A stretch of DNA of 64,000 nt from Tubulanus polymorphus (taxonomy: Eukaryota; Nemertea; Palaeonemertea; Tubulaniformes; Tubulanidae). Position 1 is the first letter of the stretch; every line of letters starts with the position of its first letter. The stretch lies in NCBI RefSeq assembly GCF_964204645.1, contig NC_134029.1, forward strand, positions 7,396,001 through 7,460,000. Reading direction: 5' to 3'. A program made the position numbers and the translations under genes. The notes below the pieces were generated by a model. That model was not told the origin of the DNA and ran no database searches. It saw only the letters and a list, made by a program, of their open reading frames with translations. Positions 34,326 to 48,900 of this stretch are shown piece by piece.

Positions 34326-36938
34326 ACTCTGTTGACTTGACTTAATTTTGCATCGTCAAGTAGGCCTGCTTGACTGTAGTGGACCAAATAAAAACTAAAT
34401 ACTAACTGGAGATTAGAAGCCCCAGCGCTCCATTCGATATGAATGTCGGTAAAATGGGACCCAAATACTTCAAGGTTCTTTCTTACTCGGTGTCACCAAT
34501 ATCGACTACCGTTTATTTTCATTTCAAATGTTTACTTTAAAGAATACGTGCCACCTTTCGAAAATGTGTGGCATTTTCCTGGAAGTATGATAAAATAGAC
34601 GGAATAACAGGCAGATATAGAACATCGATATATGTTTTTGTCACGAAAATCTATATCACTTCTTGCGCTGTTTTTGTTCACTTTGTTTTTCAAAAAAGGA
34701 TTTGAATTCCAAATGTAAATTCTTGGAAAACGAAAAATTTACTACGACTGACAACAGCGTTCGTTGTGGTGCACGTCGACCTGTGGCATCTAGACTGCCT
34801 CGGGATCCAAGAGACAGACGCCGCAAATTGAACAAATCTCGCGGAGGAACCAGCTGATTTATCATTTTATTATGACGACGTAAATAATTTGAGAGATCTG
34901 CAATGAAGGTCATAAAGGATGGATAGAATCTGGCCAACTCTTGTGTAAATCAAGCGATTTTATTACCCACCCACAGAGTGTTAGAAAATGTTAACGGTGA
35001 TTCGCTATTATTATTTTTTCCTTTTTTTCGTTATTGCCAGGAGGAAATATTTTCTCGTGTTTTGTTGCGAGAGTACAAGTCACATATTTCGCTCTCTCTC
35101 GGAAACACTAGGGGAAAAGTGAGGTAACTGCTGTAACGAAATTGGGGAGCGTATACTTCCTTAAAAAACTACAAATCCTAAATATTTCCTTTCAAAAGTT
35201 GGTATATATACTTGTACCGAAAGCGGTTAGGCGCGCTGAACAACAATTAACCCAATTGCCATTTTATTGAATTACCTTAACCCAAGGTCATTTCAATGTG
35301 CCACCAAGGCTCTTTGGAGAGACTCGTTAAAGGAATTTAGATATCCATAAAATTTGCTGAATAGAATTCAACGACGGCCGTAAAAACGAGAATCCTTTAA
35401 GTTTATGAGTGACTGTTTCAGCAGATAAGAATTCCATAATTTCAGTACACACGTATTAAATTCAAGCAACCATGACTTTTCAAGTTGACTATTAACTTCT
35501 ACTTATGTATAGTAAGAATTACGTACCAACAGATTCTACGAAATAGTTAAGTATTCCAAATATTTTCCCATGGAGCTGTTACACAACGGTAAATCTACTA
35601 CGCAATAGATTGTTTGGCAATTATGTATCAGAAAATAATTGGGATTCTACCGCTAGAATTTATTAGTAACCGTTGGACCTTTTTTTCTGTTATTTCTGTA
35701 ATAACTAAAACCCGCGTGACTCAGCCATCGGAACTCATCTGACAAATTCGCGATAATCAGCCCAACCCCCGACTGGTTATCGCTATGAAAATTGTCCTGG
35801 AATTCCGCGATTGATTATAAGGCTCGAATCATCTGATGAAATACTAACCACCAACAAGATAAACAGGTGTATTCAAACTTTTCTACAGTTATCGTACATA
35901 ATAATTATTTACGGCACTCCGGAACAAGTCCTCTGTGGATAAAAAGAGTGAGAAATTAATTATCAGCGGTAGTAATATCTGTTGTATATTCTAAATCTAT
36001 TTTGAAACTCACGGGAGTATCGTGAACATTAATTAACATTTAAAGGCGTCAGTTTATGATCACATCGAAAAAGAAATACAAATACATATTTTTATTCCTA
36101 GCTAGAGCTAGAACATTTTCCGGGTTCAGATGACACGGAATTTTGTTTTCGATATTTACTTTACAACAACTACCGGAGTCGTGATACACGACCGTCGCGT
36201 AAAAGTATACAATATGCCAGTAATCTTTAAAAAAGAGGTCACCCCGCTTGGCACAGATATCAGTGGCTCTTCTTGATAACGAGAATTATAAATACGGCTG
36301 TCCTTAATGTGAATACTTCATAACTGATCTGCGCGCATTACTAGAGCGACCGTCTGGTGATATACAGAAAAAGGACTGCAAAACTAAAGGAATAAGGAAC
36401 ATGATTGTACTAGTCACATTTTGGGATTTAATCAGTTGAATAGAATTCAAGATTTTATTTTCGTCGATTAAAACTTGAAAGTTTTTCACAGTTTATCACT
36501 GTAAGCGTAGTTCACCTGTGCGCGCGTATTGACGAAATTAGACAGGTCGTGGTCGTTTGGCCAAAATAACGGCGGAAATTCAGACGTTTGGAGGACGTAT
36601 TTCTAACTTGTCGTCGACAGGACAATGACACGGCGAGATTAATATCGATACCTAATTAATCGGTTTTGTTCGATTTCGTAGACTGTTCATTTAGTTTGAA
36701 AAATATATACATAAAAAGTTTTCATTGTTTAAAATTTGCCGTGGGAGTCGCCTTTGGCTATTGACTCTGGTCTCTAATTACATGCGTGTTCCATTGAGTG
36801 ACCGGTTCATTTAAGGAGTGTCGTATATACACGGTAAATACATTAATTTGGACACATTCATAAACTAACAGTGCCGCCCGCTTTCTTCGAGTAAATAGAC
36901 TCTTATTTGCTACGCTATTGTCGAGGACTTATTTACTT

Positions 36939-39900
36939 ATGTTAAAGTTTGTCGTACACCCCACCGCTGGGGATCATACCCGCCGTGGCGATCATACCAA
37001 CCAAACAGTATCAACGACGACCAAACGATATCGAAACGCGGGTCTACATAATCTGCACGCGCTCGGACAGCCGGATGATAACCCTAACCGAATCATCGAA
37101 GGTCAGGTTCTTTACGACGCGGGCATAACTGCAGTTCCGATTTATCAAATAAACGGCGTCACCGAGACTAGCTCGGAAGATTTCTGCGTAGAGAAAATGG
37201 AGAATCAACTTCATCCGCCCCTTAGACGTCAAACCGGCTCGGTGAGCGTGGGTCCGAGGTGCGCTCCTACTATGGATATGATACGAGAAAGGGAAGAGGC
37301 CTGTCAAATTTACGGTCAACGTAAATCGTCGGATTTAGGATACTGGTCAAACGAGGCAAGCAGACGTTCTAGTTACCAACCAGCTGCGGGGGAGAATACC
37401 GAGAGTTCTGGAACGAAATCGAAAAATCATGTCATCGAAGGGGCTTATCAAATTTGCCAAAAAACGTCGGAAGAATCGAATGGCATCCAAAAGAAACGTC
37501 ACGCCTGGTCCCGTCAGCGAAGCAGGACTGTGACAGAAGGTTTAATTGCCAGGACTGGAAAGGAGAAAAGGGCAGATTCGGCGCCCTCGACGCCTAAACG
37601 GAAGATATCTCTGAAACAGAGGAAATCCAGTAGTTCATCTGGTGGAATATTCAGCTTGAACAAAAAACGGTCGAAGAGCATAGATTTTTCGTGGTTTCAC
37701 AAAACGAACTTGTCGCAGGCGTCGGCGGCGTCGTCGTCTCTTCCAAAGAACGCCGATCGAGAGTCGAAATATAAAAAGACCAGCGCGTCTTCGATGCCGG
37801 AAAAAATGTACAAGAAACTTCGCATCCGCAGCCGCAGTATGGACGGCATGTTAGACACATACCACATGGCGAGAGACGAGGACACGGGCCGTGCGAAAAA
37901 ACGAAAAAACTCATCACAAATACAAAAACTAGTCGACAATCTTGGATTGTTTTTCCATAAGAACCGGCGATCCACGTCGGAGAGTAACATTTACTCGTCC
38001 GTGTACAATTATCAGTTACCACCGCGGTATAATTTGAACTCGGAGGATTCCCTGACTACCGACTCCGAGATCGACGAGAATCATTTGTCAGGTTATGACA
38101 CTTCGGACGAAGAAGATCAATTTTACTCTTCCGTTTATTCTTCAGCTATGCAAAAGGCGAAAACACCTTCAACAACGCATAGGATTATACCGAAGAAATG
38201 GCGCACTAGCAAATCAAATAAAATGCCGAATGGGCCGAACAAAAATTTATGGACACCAGAGGTAAGTGGAGAAGGAAAATTGATTTACGAATAAAAAGAA
38301 AACCACCCTAAGACGCAATTGAAAGGTTTTGTAATTAATAATATAATTCATTCAATTGAAGCGATATTCCTACGCATGCTCAGTACGCGAAAACTTTCGG
38401 TTTTCTTTGTCATGCTATGTATTGTTTTCCTAACCACACATTCTTTTGAAACACGAAATGAACCTTCAGTTATTCAATTTCGAATAATCCCGTGAAATGA
38501 ATGTGTGAAATTATACAAACATCGAAAACGAGAAATGTCAAGTTTACCCGAAGTTCAAATGAAAATTGCCTATTGCGAACCGATATAGGTTTAGGTTTTG
38601 GAAATATTTGCTTGCTCGAAGCCTTCGCCGAACACAATAAACAGTTTTCATTATGAAAATAACGACTTCCAAAAGTCATTTGTTCGTACAGTGATCAAAA
38701 GGGCCAAGGGGTTCGTGAAAAATTCATCGTTTGCGCTTCCTCCTTTGAACATAAGACCTCACTCATTCTCCGTAATCAAAATGAAATATGCCAACAGATC
38801 TTGCAAAACTCGGAATCCTGGAATTACCGTCGTTACGTCTGATATAGATTCATTCTGAATCATAGTCATTTAGTATTAAGTACTATCACTGTGAACCGAT
38901 TACCGAGATAAAATCTTATATTGCTCGTTCACTTGATCATTTAAGAGACGATTGGTTTTTATCACTCATGACTAAGTACAGAATCATCCGCTGCCTCTGA
39001 CGCTGTTCAAAGAGCGACGTCCTCGGATCGGAGTTTGATCGATATAAATCACGTGTCTAATCGTTAGCATAATCTGATTTATCATTTGTGTCGAGGCTTG
39101 ATATACCGCGTACACAAACGAACCGATGATCTACTCCGAACAAAGGTCTAAATTCTGCAGACAGATAAATATCCTATTCTGTTGGTCAATATCTGAAATA
39201 TTTCTGGAAATGAAATGCGTCGAAGGACGTCATACGTCATCCATATGTCTAGTCTTGTTAGACTTGATCATCAGAATTTCTTCTTAATGATTACCGCGCA
39301 TCATTCTTCTAAAAAGGAACAAGGCTATTATCTTAACCTCTACGTCGATAATTCGATTACGTTATTTTTGTTTGTTTAGACATCTTTCTGACCCGAGCCC
39401 TTTGTAAGTCGTAGTGGAGAAGGAATGCGAACTTTGTCTTGAATGCGATAAGGCCGGTGTTGTCAAAGAATATCACTTTTCACTTTTTTGGTTTTCAGGG
39501 TTCTTGTACTTGGAGCCAGATGGGAGGACGCAAAATAGTCCTCGGGAATACTACACTTCTTAACTTGTCCGAAGTGGAGCGTTTGGCTCTCCAGAAAATA
39601 GCCGTGGCAAAACTCCAGGCCCTGAATCTAGGGTGTGCCATTACAATACCGAAAGGCAAGTATAATGTAATGTAATTGGAGTCGATTGGTTGTTACAATT
39701 TGTGCGTTACCTTGGGGTCTGCAGCTCCCTAATGCGAGGGGAACAGTTAAACTTGCCATTCGTAACCGGCGGGTTGCCACATACATCAAACATTCTTATG
39801 TAACTTGCGAATATTTTCTTGTGTTTTGTTAGCCAAGAAAAGATTAATTCTCGCTGTGAGTGGGGAATTGGGTTTCGACTCGTGTGTTTGCCCGCACAAT

Positions 39901-42900
39901 AATACATTTATTGGTGTTTTGATTCAAGAAACGCCATGTATTCAGCCTAACGCTAACCTTGAATATGGTGTATAATGATCGATTTCTTGATAGTAACTGA
40001 ATGTATAGCTTTCTGATGGAGTTGAACATACACGATAGTATCGCGTCGAAATATATGTCGATGGCACCGGAAACTTATTGAGAGCTAACAATTGCCTCCT
40101 GATGAAATGAATACGTTTCGGCATTATTCAAATCACAAATCCATGACCACCCAATAGACGATTCCCCACTCTCTAATTTTGGCTAAATAAAATGTTTGAA
40201 TAGTAAGTCAAACTACAGAAATAGAAGTTTTGCGGTCTCGGAAGATATTCTGTGGTTTTTGGAAGTTGTTCCGTGGCTAGGTGGACGTGCTGCGTGCCTT
40301 AACGAACACGTTCCTTACGCGGAAATGTACATAGCAAGCATTACTGCTTTCTGTAATTTTTCCGAGAATTCTTTTGAAGATCTCCGGCCACTAATGAACT
40401 GTACGTGTGCTGTTCCGTTCACCGCAATTGGCCGGTAATGTTATGGCGGCCATTTGCCCGAATCCGTTTTCTTCACACCTGTCGGTTATTCGTCAAAACG
40501 TTCTCAACACCTTATGACGTCATCCATTTCTGACCGCAAATTGTTGGAGGAATTCGAAAAAATTGATGTCTGCGTGGATCTGAAGTATCCTAACCACATA
40601 ATAAACCTCCCTCGGATGGTCAACTGTCCGAATTTATATGAATTAAGATATAACGAAATCAAAATTATTGAAAATGACAAATCAAAATATCAAGGAGTTC
40701 GACTATGCTTTTTTGCCTATAAATGACCTTAAGAATATTGAATGCCACATTTTATCATTGCAATTAAACCAATTTTGGTTAAGCAAAAATGTCATGAATT
40801 TTGAAAATACATGTACGCTTGTTAGACTTCTTGACTATCAATGTAAGGTCGACCTTGGCTCTGAACTTTCAATATACTTCGGCTTGGAAATATCAACATT
40901 GTCACATACTAGAATGTTTTATTATGAACATTCTCACGAATGAAGCCCTGTTTTTCCAATAATAAACTGAGACTCAATATCTTTAGTCGTTATAAGATAT
41001 ATAAATAGACCCGACATTATCTCCTTCGAATGCGAATGATTTTTTACACACAAATCACGTAAGAATTCGGAAGTCTCTGAAAGGAACGTGTTTGCGCATT
41101 TAGAAATTGAAATAAATCAACAAAAAATCATGTCATATGTACGTGTATCCGTAATCAGAGCCACAAGAGATCGTATAATCAAGTATACAAAAATAGCACA
41201 TAAATGGCAACAAGATTTGGTCTCTGTTGTGTAGGCCTGCATGGTTGTTCAATACAAGGACAACATTGATTTTTGTAACTTCTTGTCAGCAGAAATAGAT
41301 TGAAAATTAGGACAAAATAGGAAATAAATTGACAAGATTGTGACCGCTGTATTTCGGTTGAATTCCCGTGTTCTCCGTGTGACGAAAAGCTCAAAATATC
41401 GTACCAATCTTTTACTCATTAGCATATCTGGCCCCTAAAATTCAAACTTAATAGATTTTCGAGAATATCATATGAAGAATATGCTGTGTTCTAATTGTAT
41501 ACTATGTATAGTATACTTAAAGTGTATTTAGAGTATCTTATATTTCATCCATTTTTACTAATTGTAAATTTTTTCCTTTTTCTCTCTCCAGAAGGTGCAA
41601 CCCCGAAGCGCAATAAACGAAGTGCTTTTTCGTTGAAACGCTACCGCTCGAACTCTAACAACAATTCGAGCAATATCGGAAATTTCATTCTCGATTTCCG
41701 GGACAAACGAGTGAAAGACAAAGGTAAGAAAATCCAGTGAAATTGGAAACGACACGTCGGTCAATCGGTCACGATAATTTTCAGCGTAAACCTTTGACCA
41801 TATCGAGTACCATCAACTGCAAGTGGCGATGATTTCTATTCATTATTCAATCGTTGGATAAAACCAAATTCTACGAATTAAATGTATATATAGATGTGTT
41901 TCATATTTACATCATATTGCTATCATATGATGTTCAATCGGTACACGGAAGTTCTAGAAGGAAACGTTTTGCATCCATACGGCTGGCGAGGTATCGCAAT
42001 GCCTGATATGATATTTTGTTCGTTCCCCGTGTTCATTAACGAGTAATTAGAAATGAACATTCATAATAACACTGTATATCCACTAACCACTATACAGCAA
42101 TAGTAGCGATCCAGGTTTCGAGCTGGTACAACTTCAGCCATCCATAAATTTCTAGTGAGTGCATTTCCACGGTATAGATATATTCCTGGATTTCGCAAGG
42201 GATAAATAACTTCTTCGTATCCCTGTATACGTTTATGACAGTGCACTATATAATATTAGTATCCACAGTTTATAATTAAACAACTGCATTAATCATAACA
42301 AACCCTCGATTTGAATATGATGACGATGATAATCTCGCGATGGAAAGAAAGTTTATACATAACAGCTCTTCGAAACTTGGCACCTTAATTGTGGGTTTAT
42401 TACCAGGGGCGGATATAGGTTCCGATTCAGGGAAGGTGCACTCCAAAATCAAGGCATATCATATAATTAAAAGGGCACCCGAACATAACCTCGTTTTTAC
42501 AAATACAGAAAACATGCTTATGAATTCAAACTTTTCAAGTATCAGTTCATATTCAATAGTTAATATTTTTGATTTTCCATTCAAATCTCGACGTGACTTG
42601 ACATTTTAGGGGGCGCGCACCCCTGCACTTTCCCCTAGGATCCGCCCCTGGTTACGCATTAGAGAAGTACAAGTCGAACTCTTCATATATATTCACAAAT
42701 TTAAGTTTAAATTAAAATTTAGCTCCAAAAAAGATTTTCCGAGCATGATAAAATACTATCAATATGAATTTAGAAACTAGCAAATTAGATATTGTTTATT
42801 GATATGCAAACTTCTATGTCGCGCTAAATTTGATATAGTCAACTGTGATGTTTCATATCACATGAATACGTCCGAAGTTTAATAGTTCGACATGGAGATG

Positions 42901-45900
42901 GAAAATGACGTGTCGCGATAAGGATTCGATTAGTCACAGATTTAGCTTACATTAGTCAAACCAATTCCATTATGACATAAGAAAAAATTATTTTCATTAC
43001 TCTATATGAAAATGCATTAAGTATTTTTGATATTTCTTTCATAGCTGTTAGTGCGCAGTCAGAAGTGGTTAGTTAGTGTTTGTATGTATATATATTGATG
43101 ATACAGAAAACCACCTCTTTCCATTTCCTCGATTCTGCTGCCGTGCATCTAAACAAATGTTTTCATAACTGCTCGAATGTTTCAACATTCGTATCGCAGA
43201 TAACCGACACATTTTTACCAAATGCTCCCGCACCCCCTTGAAACATTGGCGCGCGTTGTATAGGCAGAAGGGCCCAACGCTGCATACTCGCGAGCAGCAC
43301 TTACATCGGCTCCAGCGGTTCTCGCTTGATTCGCCGATTCGGAGAATTCTAATTCGATATAGCCTGCGCTTATAGATTATTCTAAGATGGAAATCCCGCA
43401 TTCGAATTTCAAGAAATACTGACTCAAAAATCGAAACGCAACCGCGAAAGATTGAAGTATGATAAGCACTCGTACATTAGCGAGGACAGCTGCTTACAAG
43501 CAGTTTAAAAAAAAAGTTTTGAAAAAAAATTCACGAGCCTGGTAGGAAACCGTTGATGAAAAAGTCAATTCAGTCAATCTAGAAACAATAGAAAGACATT
43601 TTCATTGAACGCGTCATTCCCTTTAATGTGGAATAACTTGTCTCACTGATGATCATCGGGGATCAGTATCCCGTCCTGTTTTCAAACGTGCTCTCAAACA
43701 AAATCTCTTTTTTCTAATTTGGTACGTTAACGTATGTTTCAATATTTTTCCAGTTTCTGCCATCTGGCACTGAGATTTTCTCTGTGGAAGAGAGTTTAAA
43801 TGGGTGTACGGGTGCCATGAAGATCTTATAAACCTTAATAGGCTTCTTCATGCGTCCTTCCATATTGTACAAATGTTTTGATTCAAAATGATATATAAGT
43901 TATATATTGATTATAATCATATGTTTTTGAATTACAGATGCGGAGGGAAAAGTTTTTGGCATTCCTCTCGCAAAATGTATTTGTAATGACCAGGAGACAC
44001 GACGCAGAAGATCAGGCCTGATAGAACGTCGAGGAAGCCTCGATTTCCCACCCAGGCGAACAAGGTAGATTTCATTTCATAAGCCGCGTTCACACGACAA
44101 CTAGTTAGACAGGTCTAGATGGGTCCGTACCTGGTCCGGTCCAAATTTAGACCGGACCAAATTTTGGTGAGCGTTCACACGGCGTTTTGACACGCGGTGA
44201 AAAAATCGCTTGTCACCGGGCCCACAAGATGTCGCCATCTGCTAAATAATTAATTGCACCTGGATGAAGTCTTGCTTTCAGATTCCAAGTAGAGCAAGGC
44301 ATTCTTCATTTGACCAATTCGATCCTCTGTCAGGTTTATACATTTTTGCGAATTCGATTTATTCTATCATGCTGAAACTTTAAGTGTCGTTTAAACGCGG
44401 TTCAAAGCACGGCATTAAAACGGACTAAATTTCGTCGTGTGAACGCGCCTATACTCTTTTTTCAAGAATCGCCTTGAATATACATCCTTGTTTCAGTCAG
44501 GTTATGAAGAGATATTTTTACCTTTGAAGAAATTGTGTTAGTTATTGTACTTACAATACCTAATACTCAGATCCATGAATTTTTTTTCTTGCAGAAAATC
44601 AAGCTGCTCGTCAACAAGTTCCATCGAGAACATTCGGGCTCCACTTGACGGTGATACCGAAAAGGAACAGAAACAGGTACATACATTTTTCATAAATTCT
44701 AGAAAGTCTCCAATGAATCCGACTAGGTGTCCGCGCACCGAGATTTTAATGACCTGTTCACGGTATTTAAATTCAGTATAAAATGTTAATTTTCAACTCA
44801 CTGTGCAACTGGGTCTTGGACAAGGCCACGAAGGACGTGTGACGTAGGAATGCTAATCTATGTAATTAATCGAACGCGGCCTAATAGGAACTGACAATAT
44901 TCACAATTACAGCACAGTTACGTTCAATTCCCGATGACGCAAATGGCCATCTAACTCAGAATTACCCCTTTCCGCGCAAGGAAACTGAATTGCTAAAACA
45001 GAAACGTACGTCATTGAGAGCCGATCGCGGTAAAACGGCCAGTCCACCCCATACGAACATACTATGTTACAAATTAATGATATATGATGTGATCAAGAAA
45101 TGAATAATGAAAAGTATACATTGATTTGACCTCTGTTGATGGTATCATTATCGTAGCATATTTATGTGCATAACTGAACTTTTATCCATCTATCTTTTTG
45201 AATAGGCTGTCACTAGTTCGGAGTCGCTGTCAGGCAGTGATCACAGCGGAAGTAGCCCTCATCTGGAAGTTCCGCCATTAGTTCGATCCGTTTCGTCTCC
45301 TACTAACAACAGGCCACCTGCTGAAACACATATCCTAGACTATCGCCCTAGCCTTACTCCATCGTGTCCGCAAGTGCCCAACGTCGTCAACACGTGTCTC
45401 AAGCATTTAGAAACATACGGTAAGTGTCTTCTAAAACCCTATCAGTCGATTTCATACAACGTTAACCCTCTTTTGACTTGGTTAGTTTTTCTATCAAACC
45501 CTAAAAGCCATAACTTCATCTGACATTATTGAGCGTACGCCTGCATATTTCAAATATTTACCAAAAAAAGAAAAACATTTCAAATATTTTCAAATGCGCT
45601 TGAACCGTTTCAGGGTTACGCACTCTTGGTATATTCCGAGTTGGCAGTTCCAAGAAAAGAACGAAGCAGGTAAAAAAAATTTCTAACATAAAAAACTGAC
45701 AAATTACTAAAAACCTTACGAAAACAACAACCAGGGGACTTAAACAGATAATCAGATAACAGATAAATCATCTGTTTTTTCAGTTACGGGAAGAATTCGA
45801 CAGTTGTCAAGACGTAAAACTGAATGAGGAACATAATCCACACGACGTTGCAGCATTGCTGAAAGAATTCTTTCGTGATTTACCCGAACCTATCATGTCT

Positions 45901-48900
45901 CGAGAACTGTACAACGCGTTCGTGGCAACACGGAGTAAGTTCTTTCGGGCTTCTCGAAAATCAAACTCAATTCTGGTTTCATAGTTCCGCCTATCACACA
46001 TCATAACAAAAACAGAGTTTGTGGATATAGAATCGGGTGAACTTGAAGTTCAACGGGTTCATGAGAGGAATAGAAATTGTCTTACTTCACTTACGCGCTC
46101 GGTTGCTCAGGTTTTGGAATGCGGTTTCATTGATGCTTTGTTTTAGTTAGATGTTGCTAATATTGATAGATATTTCCGCATAATGTATACACAACGATCC
46201 GCTGTTGGAAAATTTTCATTTTCCAGGCACAGGCATTTCAAAAGAAAAATGTATACTCAGCAAACAATATCCTAGAAACCGGATATACGAATTTAAATTT
46301 TTTGCCGATTGCATCGTTTGTGCGAGCTAGTTCCAGCCCAATATCAAGACTCCGAATGGATATTTGCAAAATGATAAGTTTTTTTTTTCAAAATCTGATC
46401 TAACTAATGTTATTTTCTTCGACAGAACTGAAGACGAGCGAGTCTCAACTGTCAGCATTACGTCTTCTGGTGTCTCTGTTACCCGTTCCGAACAGGGATA
46501 CTCTGTGGGCTCTCGTGAAGTTTTTACTAAAAGTCTCCGAACATTCCAGTCCTACTTTCGATGAAACTGGCCAAGAGGTAATATCATGTACAGTTTGCAC
46601 ACGGCAAACTATGTCTAATTCTAGAATTGTTCAGAGTATCAAAAGCTTTTGCTTTTCTTTTAAATCGAAATATCCTCACATTTACAGCTTCCCGGTAACA
46701 AAATGGACACGCATAACCTCGCCACGTTATTCGGGCCGAATATTTTGCACAAAATCAAGGGTGGAGCTAGTCAAGAGTTTCAAGTAGAAAGCATGGATCG
46801 TGCCGAGGAGAGACGCGAAATAATAACGTGTATTCAGGATCTCATTGAACATCATACCAAAATATTTCAGGTACTTTCCTTTAAAAAAAGGTTCACTATT
46901 GATATAAATGTCGAGTAACACTCTATGAACCATGAAGGGGCAGGTTACATTTCATCTGTAGTAACCTCCCGCTCGGTCGAATAGGATTGATCATAGCGTC
47001 AAAACTGAAAAACTTAAGACACTGGATTTCACCTAAAAATTCGTTTCGTGAGGTATTCATTACGTATTTCCTCACTTCGAAGAACATTTTTTGTGTCTAA
47101 TATAAGCTCCTCATTCATTGTTATATTGGCTATACAACCGAGAATGAACTGGTCTTAAATCTAGGACATGATTGTGCAACTGGCCTCGGGTTCTATATTT
47201 CCTTCGTTGAGTGAAGAGAAAAATATCTGACAGATTTTGATTTGCGCATTTAAAACACCCTTAGTGTGATTTAGAAGTATGAAATATGGTAAGGAAAACT
47301 ATATCACTTTTTAGATTCTTTGTTTAGATTTTTATCTTTTACGCACATATTCTATCAAACTATGACGTATTCGAGATAACGCTTTGATAGAATTTTACGC
47401 TATGATATTTCGATTTAGTTGGCTCATTTGCTACGCGTTTATACGCACGCGGCCCCGCTGATGATTAGTTTCTAAGACTGGAAGTGAAGAAAAACACCTG
47501 ATAGATTGATGTAGAATACACAAGTACACTTATCCTGGCACCGAGATAAGCCTCTCAGACATAGCTTTTCAAAACTACCGGTAATAATGCCGGTCTATTT
47601 CTGCAAATGCCAGTATTATTTATAGAGCGAACAGTTCTCGACTGCTTGTTGGTTAATCTACGCAAAGCCACAGGTTGAAAAACTAACATCAACAGCGCGC
47701 GGCGAAACGATCACCGCTCGCCCTGCATAAAAACAGCTTTTCTATCTACTCGAAAACTAATAATATAATGTTCTCGATTCGTTATCGAGCTAAAATTATA
47801 TAAATGAACGATAATTACGGCTTGATAGCGATGTTCGTTGTCGAGCCGCAAATAGAACGTGGCTGTAAAAAAAAATCCTCCGATAATACAGTGCAACCAT
47901 TCTCCTAATCCGACATCGTTAAAGCGGCAAATGAAAAAAAATCATACAGCACAGTTTGAAGCGAAGGAAAGAACAATCATTTTCATTCATTTTGAAAAAA
48001 TCAGCGAAAATTAACCGAAAGATCTACAGGAGCTAGCGATACCAATAGATTGCCCAAAATAGATTTATTTTTGTGTTGGTACAGTAAACCAAAAATGTCC
48101 ATTGACTCGGTTCTCAAATTCATGATGATTGACTATAAAGTGAACCAATTCTGTCTTTTCGATTCCCAAGTAATTCACATAGCGTAAAAACAGTGGTTCG
48201 AGATTAACTCAATTTCTCCGTGTTCCATGTCCTGCAGGTACCAGCGGAACTTCATGATGATATTCTGCGACATTTACTCGATACGAAACCGGATGCCATA
48301 GATTATCTACTGAATCAAATGACCCACAATCATCAAATTAGGTAATATCTCGAAGAAGCCTTTTATTGTAAACTGTTGCAAAGATTGAATTCGATGGGTA
48401 ATCTAACGTGATTTTTTCTCATTTTTAATTCAGCATCGAAATCGACCCCGATACGAGTGTCACCTTTGAGGAGATCGTATATCCAGAAAATCAGACCGGT
48501 TCGCGATGTCTGAGAAGGACAGAGACTTTTAACGGTCAACAGAGGGATTCCCCGCACCGCTCGCTGAGACAGACTCTAAGTTCCGACGGAACAGCGGCGA
48601 CTGCGGCGGCGAAAGATTACCTAAGAGTTCCCGTACGAAGAGCGACTCGATGCAGAATTAGCGACAATCTTAAAAATATTTACCGCAGAAGCGCCCCGGA
48701 AGGTTCTTTAGTAACGGAGGACGAGTGTGCATCGTCGGGTAAAAACAAGGAACCTGTACTCGAGCCAGCTGGATCGGCGAGCTCGAGTATTCAATCGCTG
48801 GAGGTCCCGAACGTCATCAGTCCGAGACGACGTCGACATTTTCGCGAAAAACGAACGCCGAATTTGACGATAAATATCGCCGAAGAACTCAGCGGTAGTA

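Larger units (their letters stand above)
25862..36938. other. 11-kb gene desert upstream of ARHGAP6
   Basis: No ORF in this stretch has recognisable domains, splice-compatible neighbours or coding composition. It holds the 3' UTR of the eight-exon gene and should contain the ARHGAP6 promoter and 5' UTR. Visible structure: one copy of a dispersed repeat (about 31018-31312) and a possible LTR or promoter fragment at 34165-34325 (TATAAATA followed about 150 bp later by AATAAA). An alternative first exon of ARHGAP6 could lie here but cannot be identified by reading. Confidence 0.5.

Noticed and set aside
36918-36938. Upstream extension of the ARHGAP6 first exon starting at a TTG codon
   Set aside because: The first ATG in frame is at 36939; there is no reason to invoke a non-AUG start.
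40196-40943. Cluster of 80-90 residue ORFs in ARHGAP6 intron 2
   Set aside because: They are overlapping, in different frames and without recognisable domains or transposase motifs; ordinary intronic open frames are the simplest reading.
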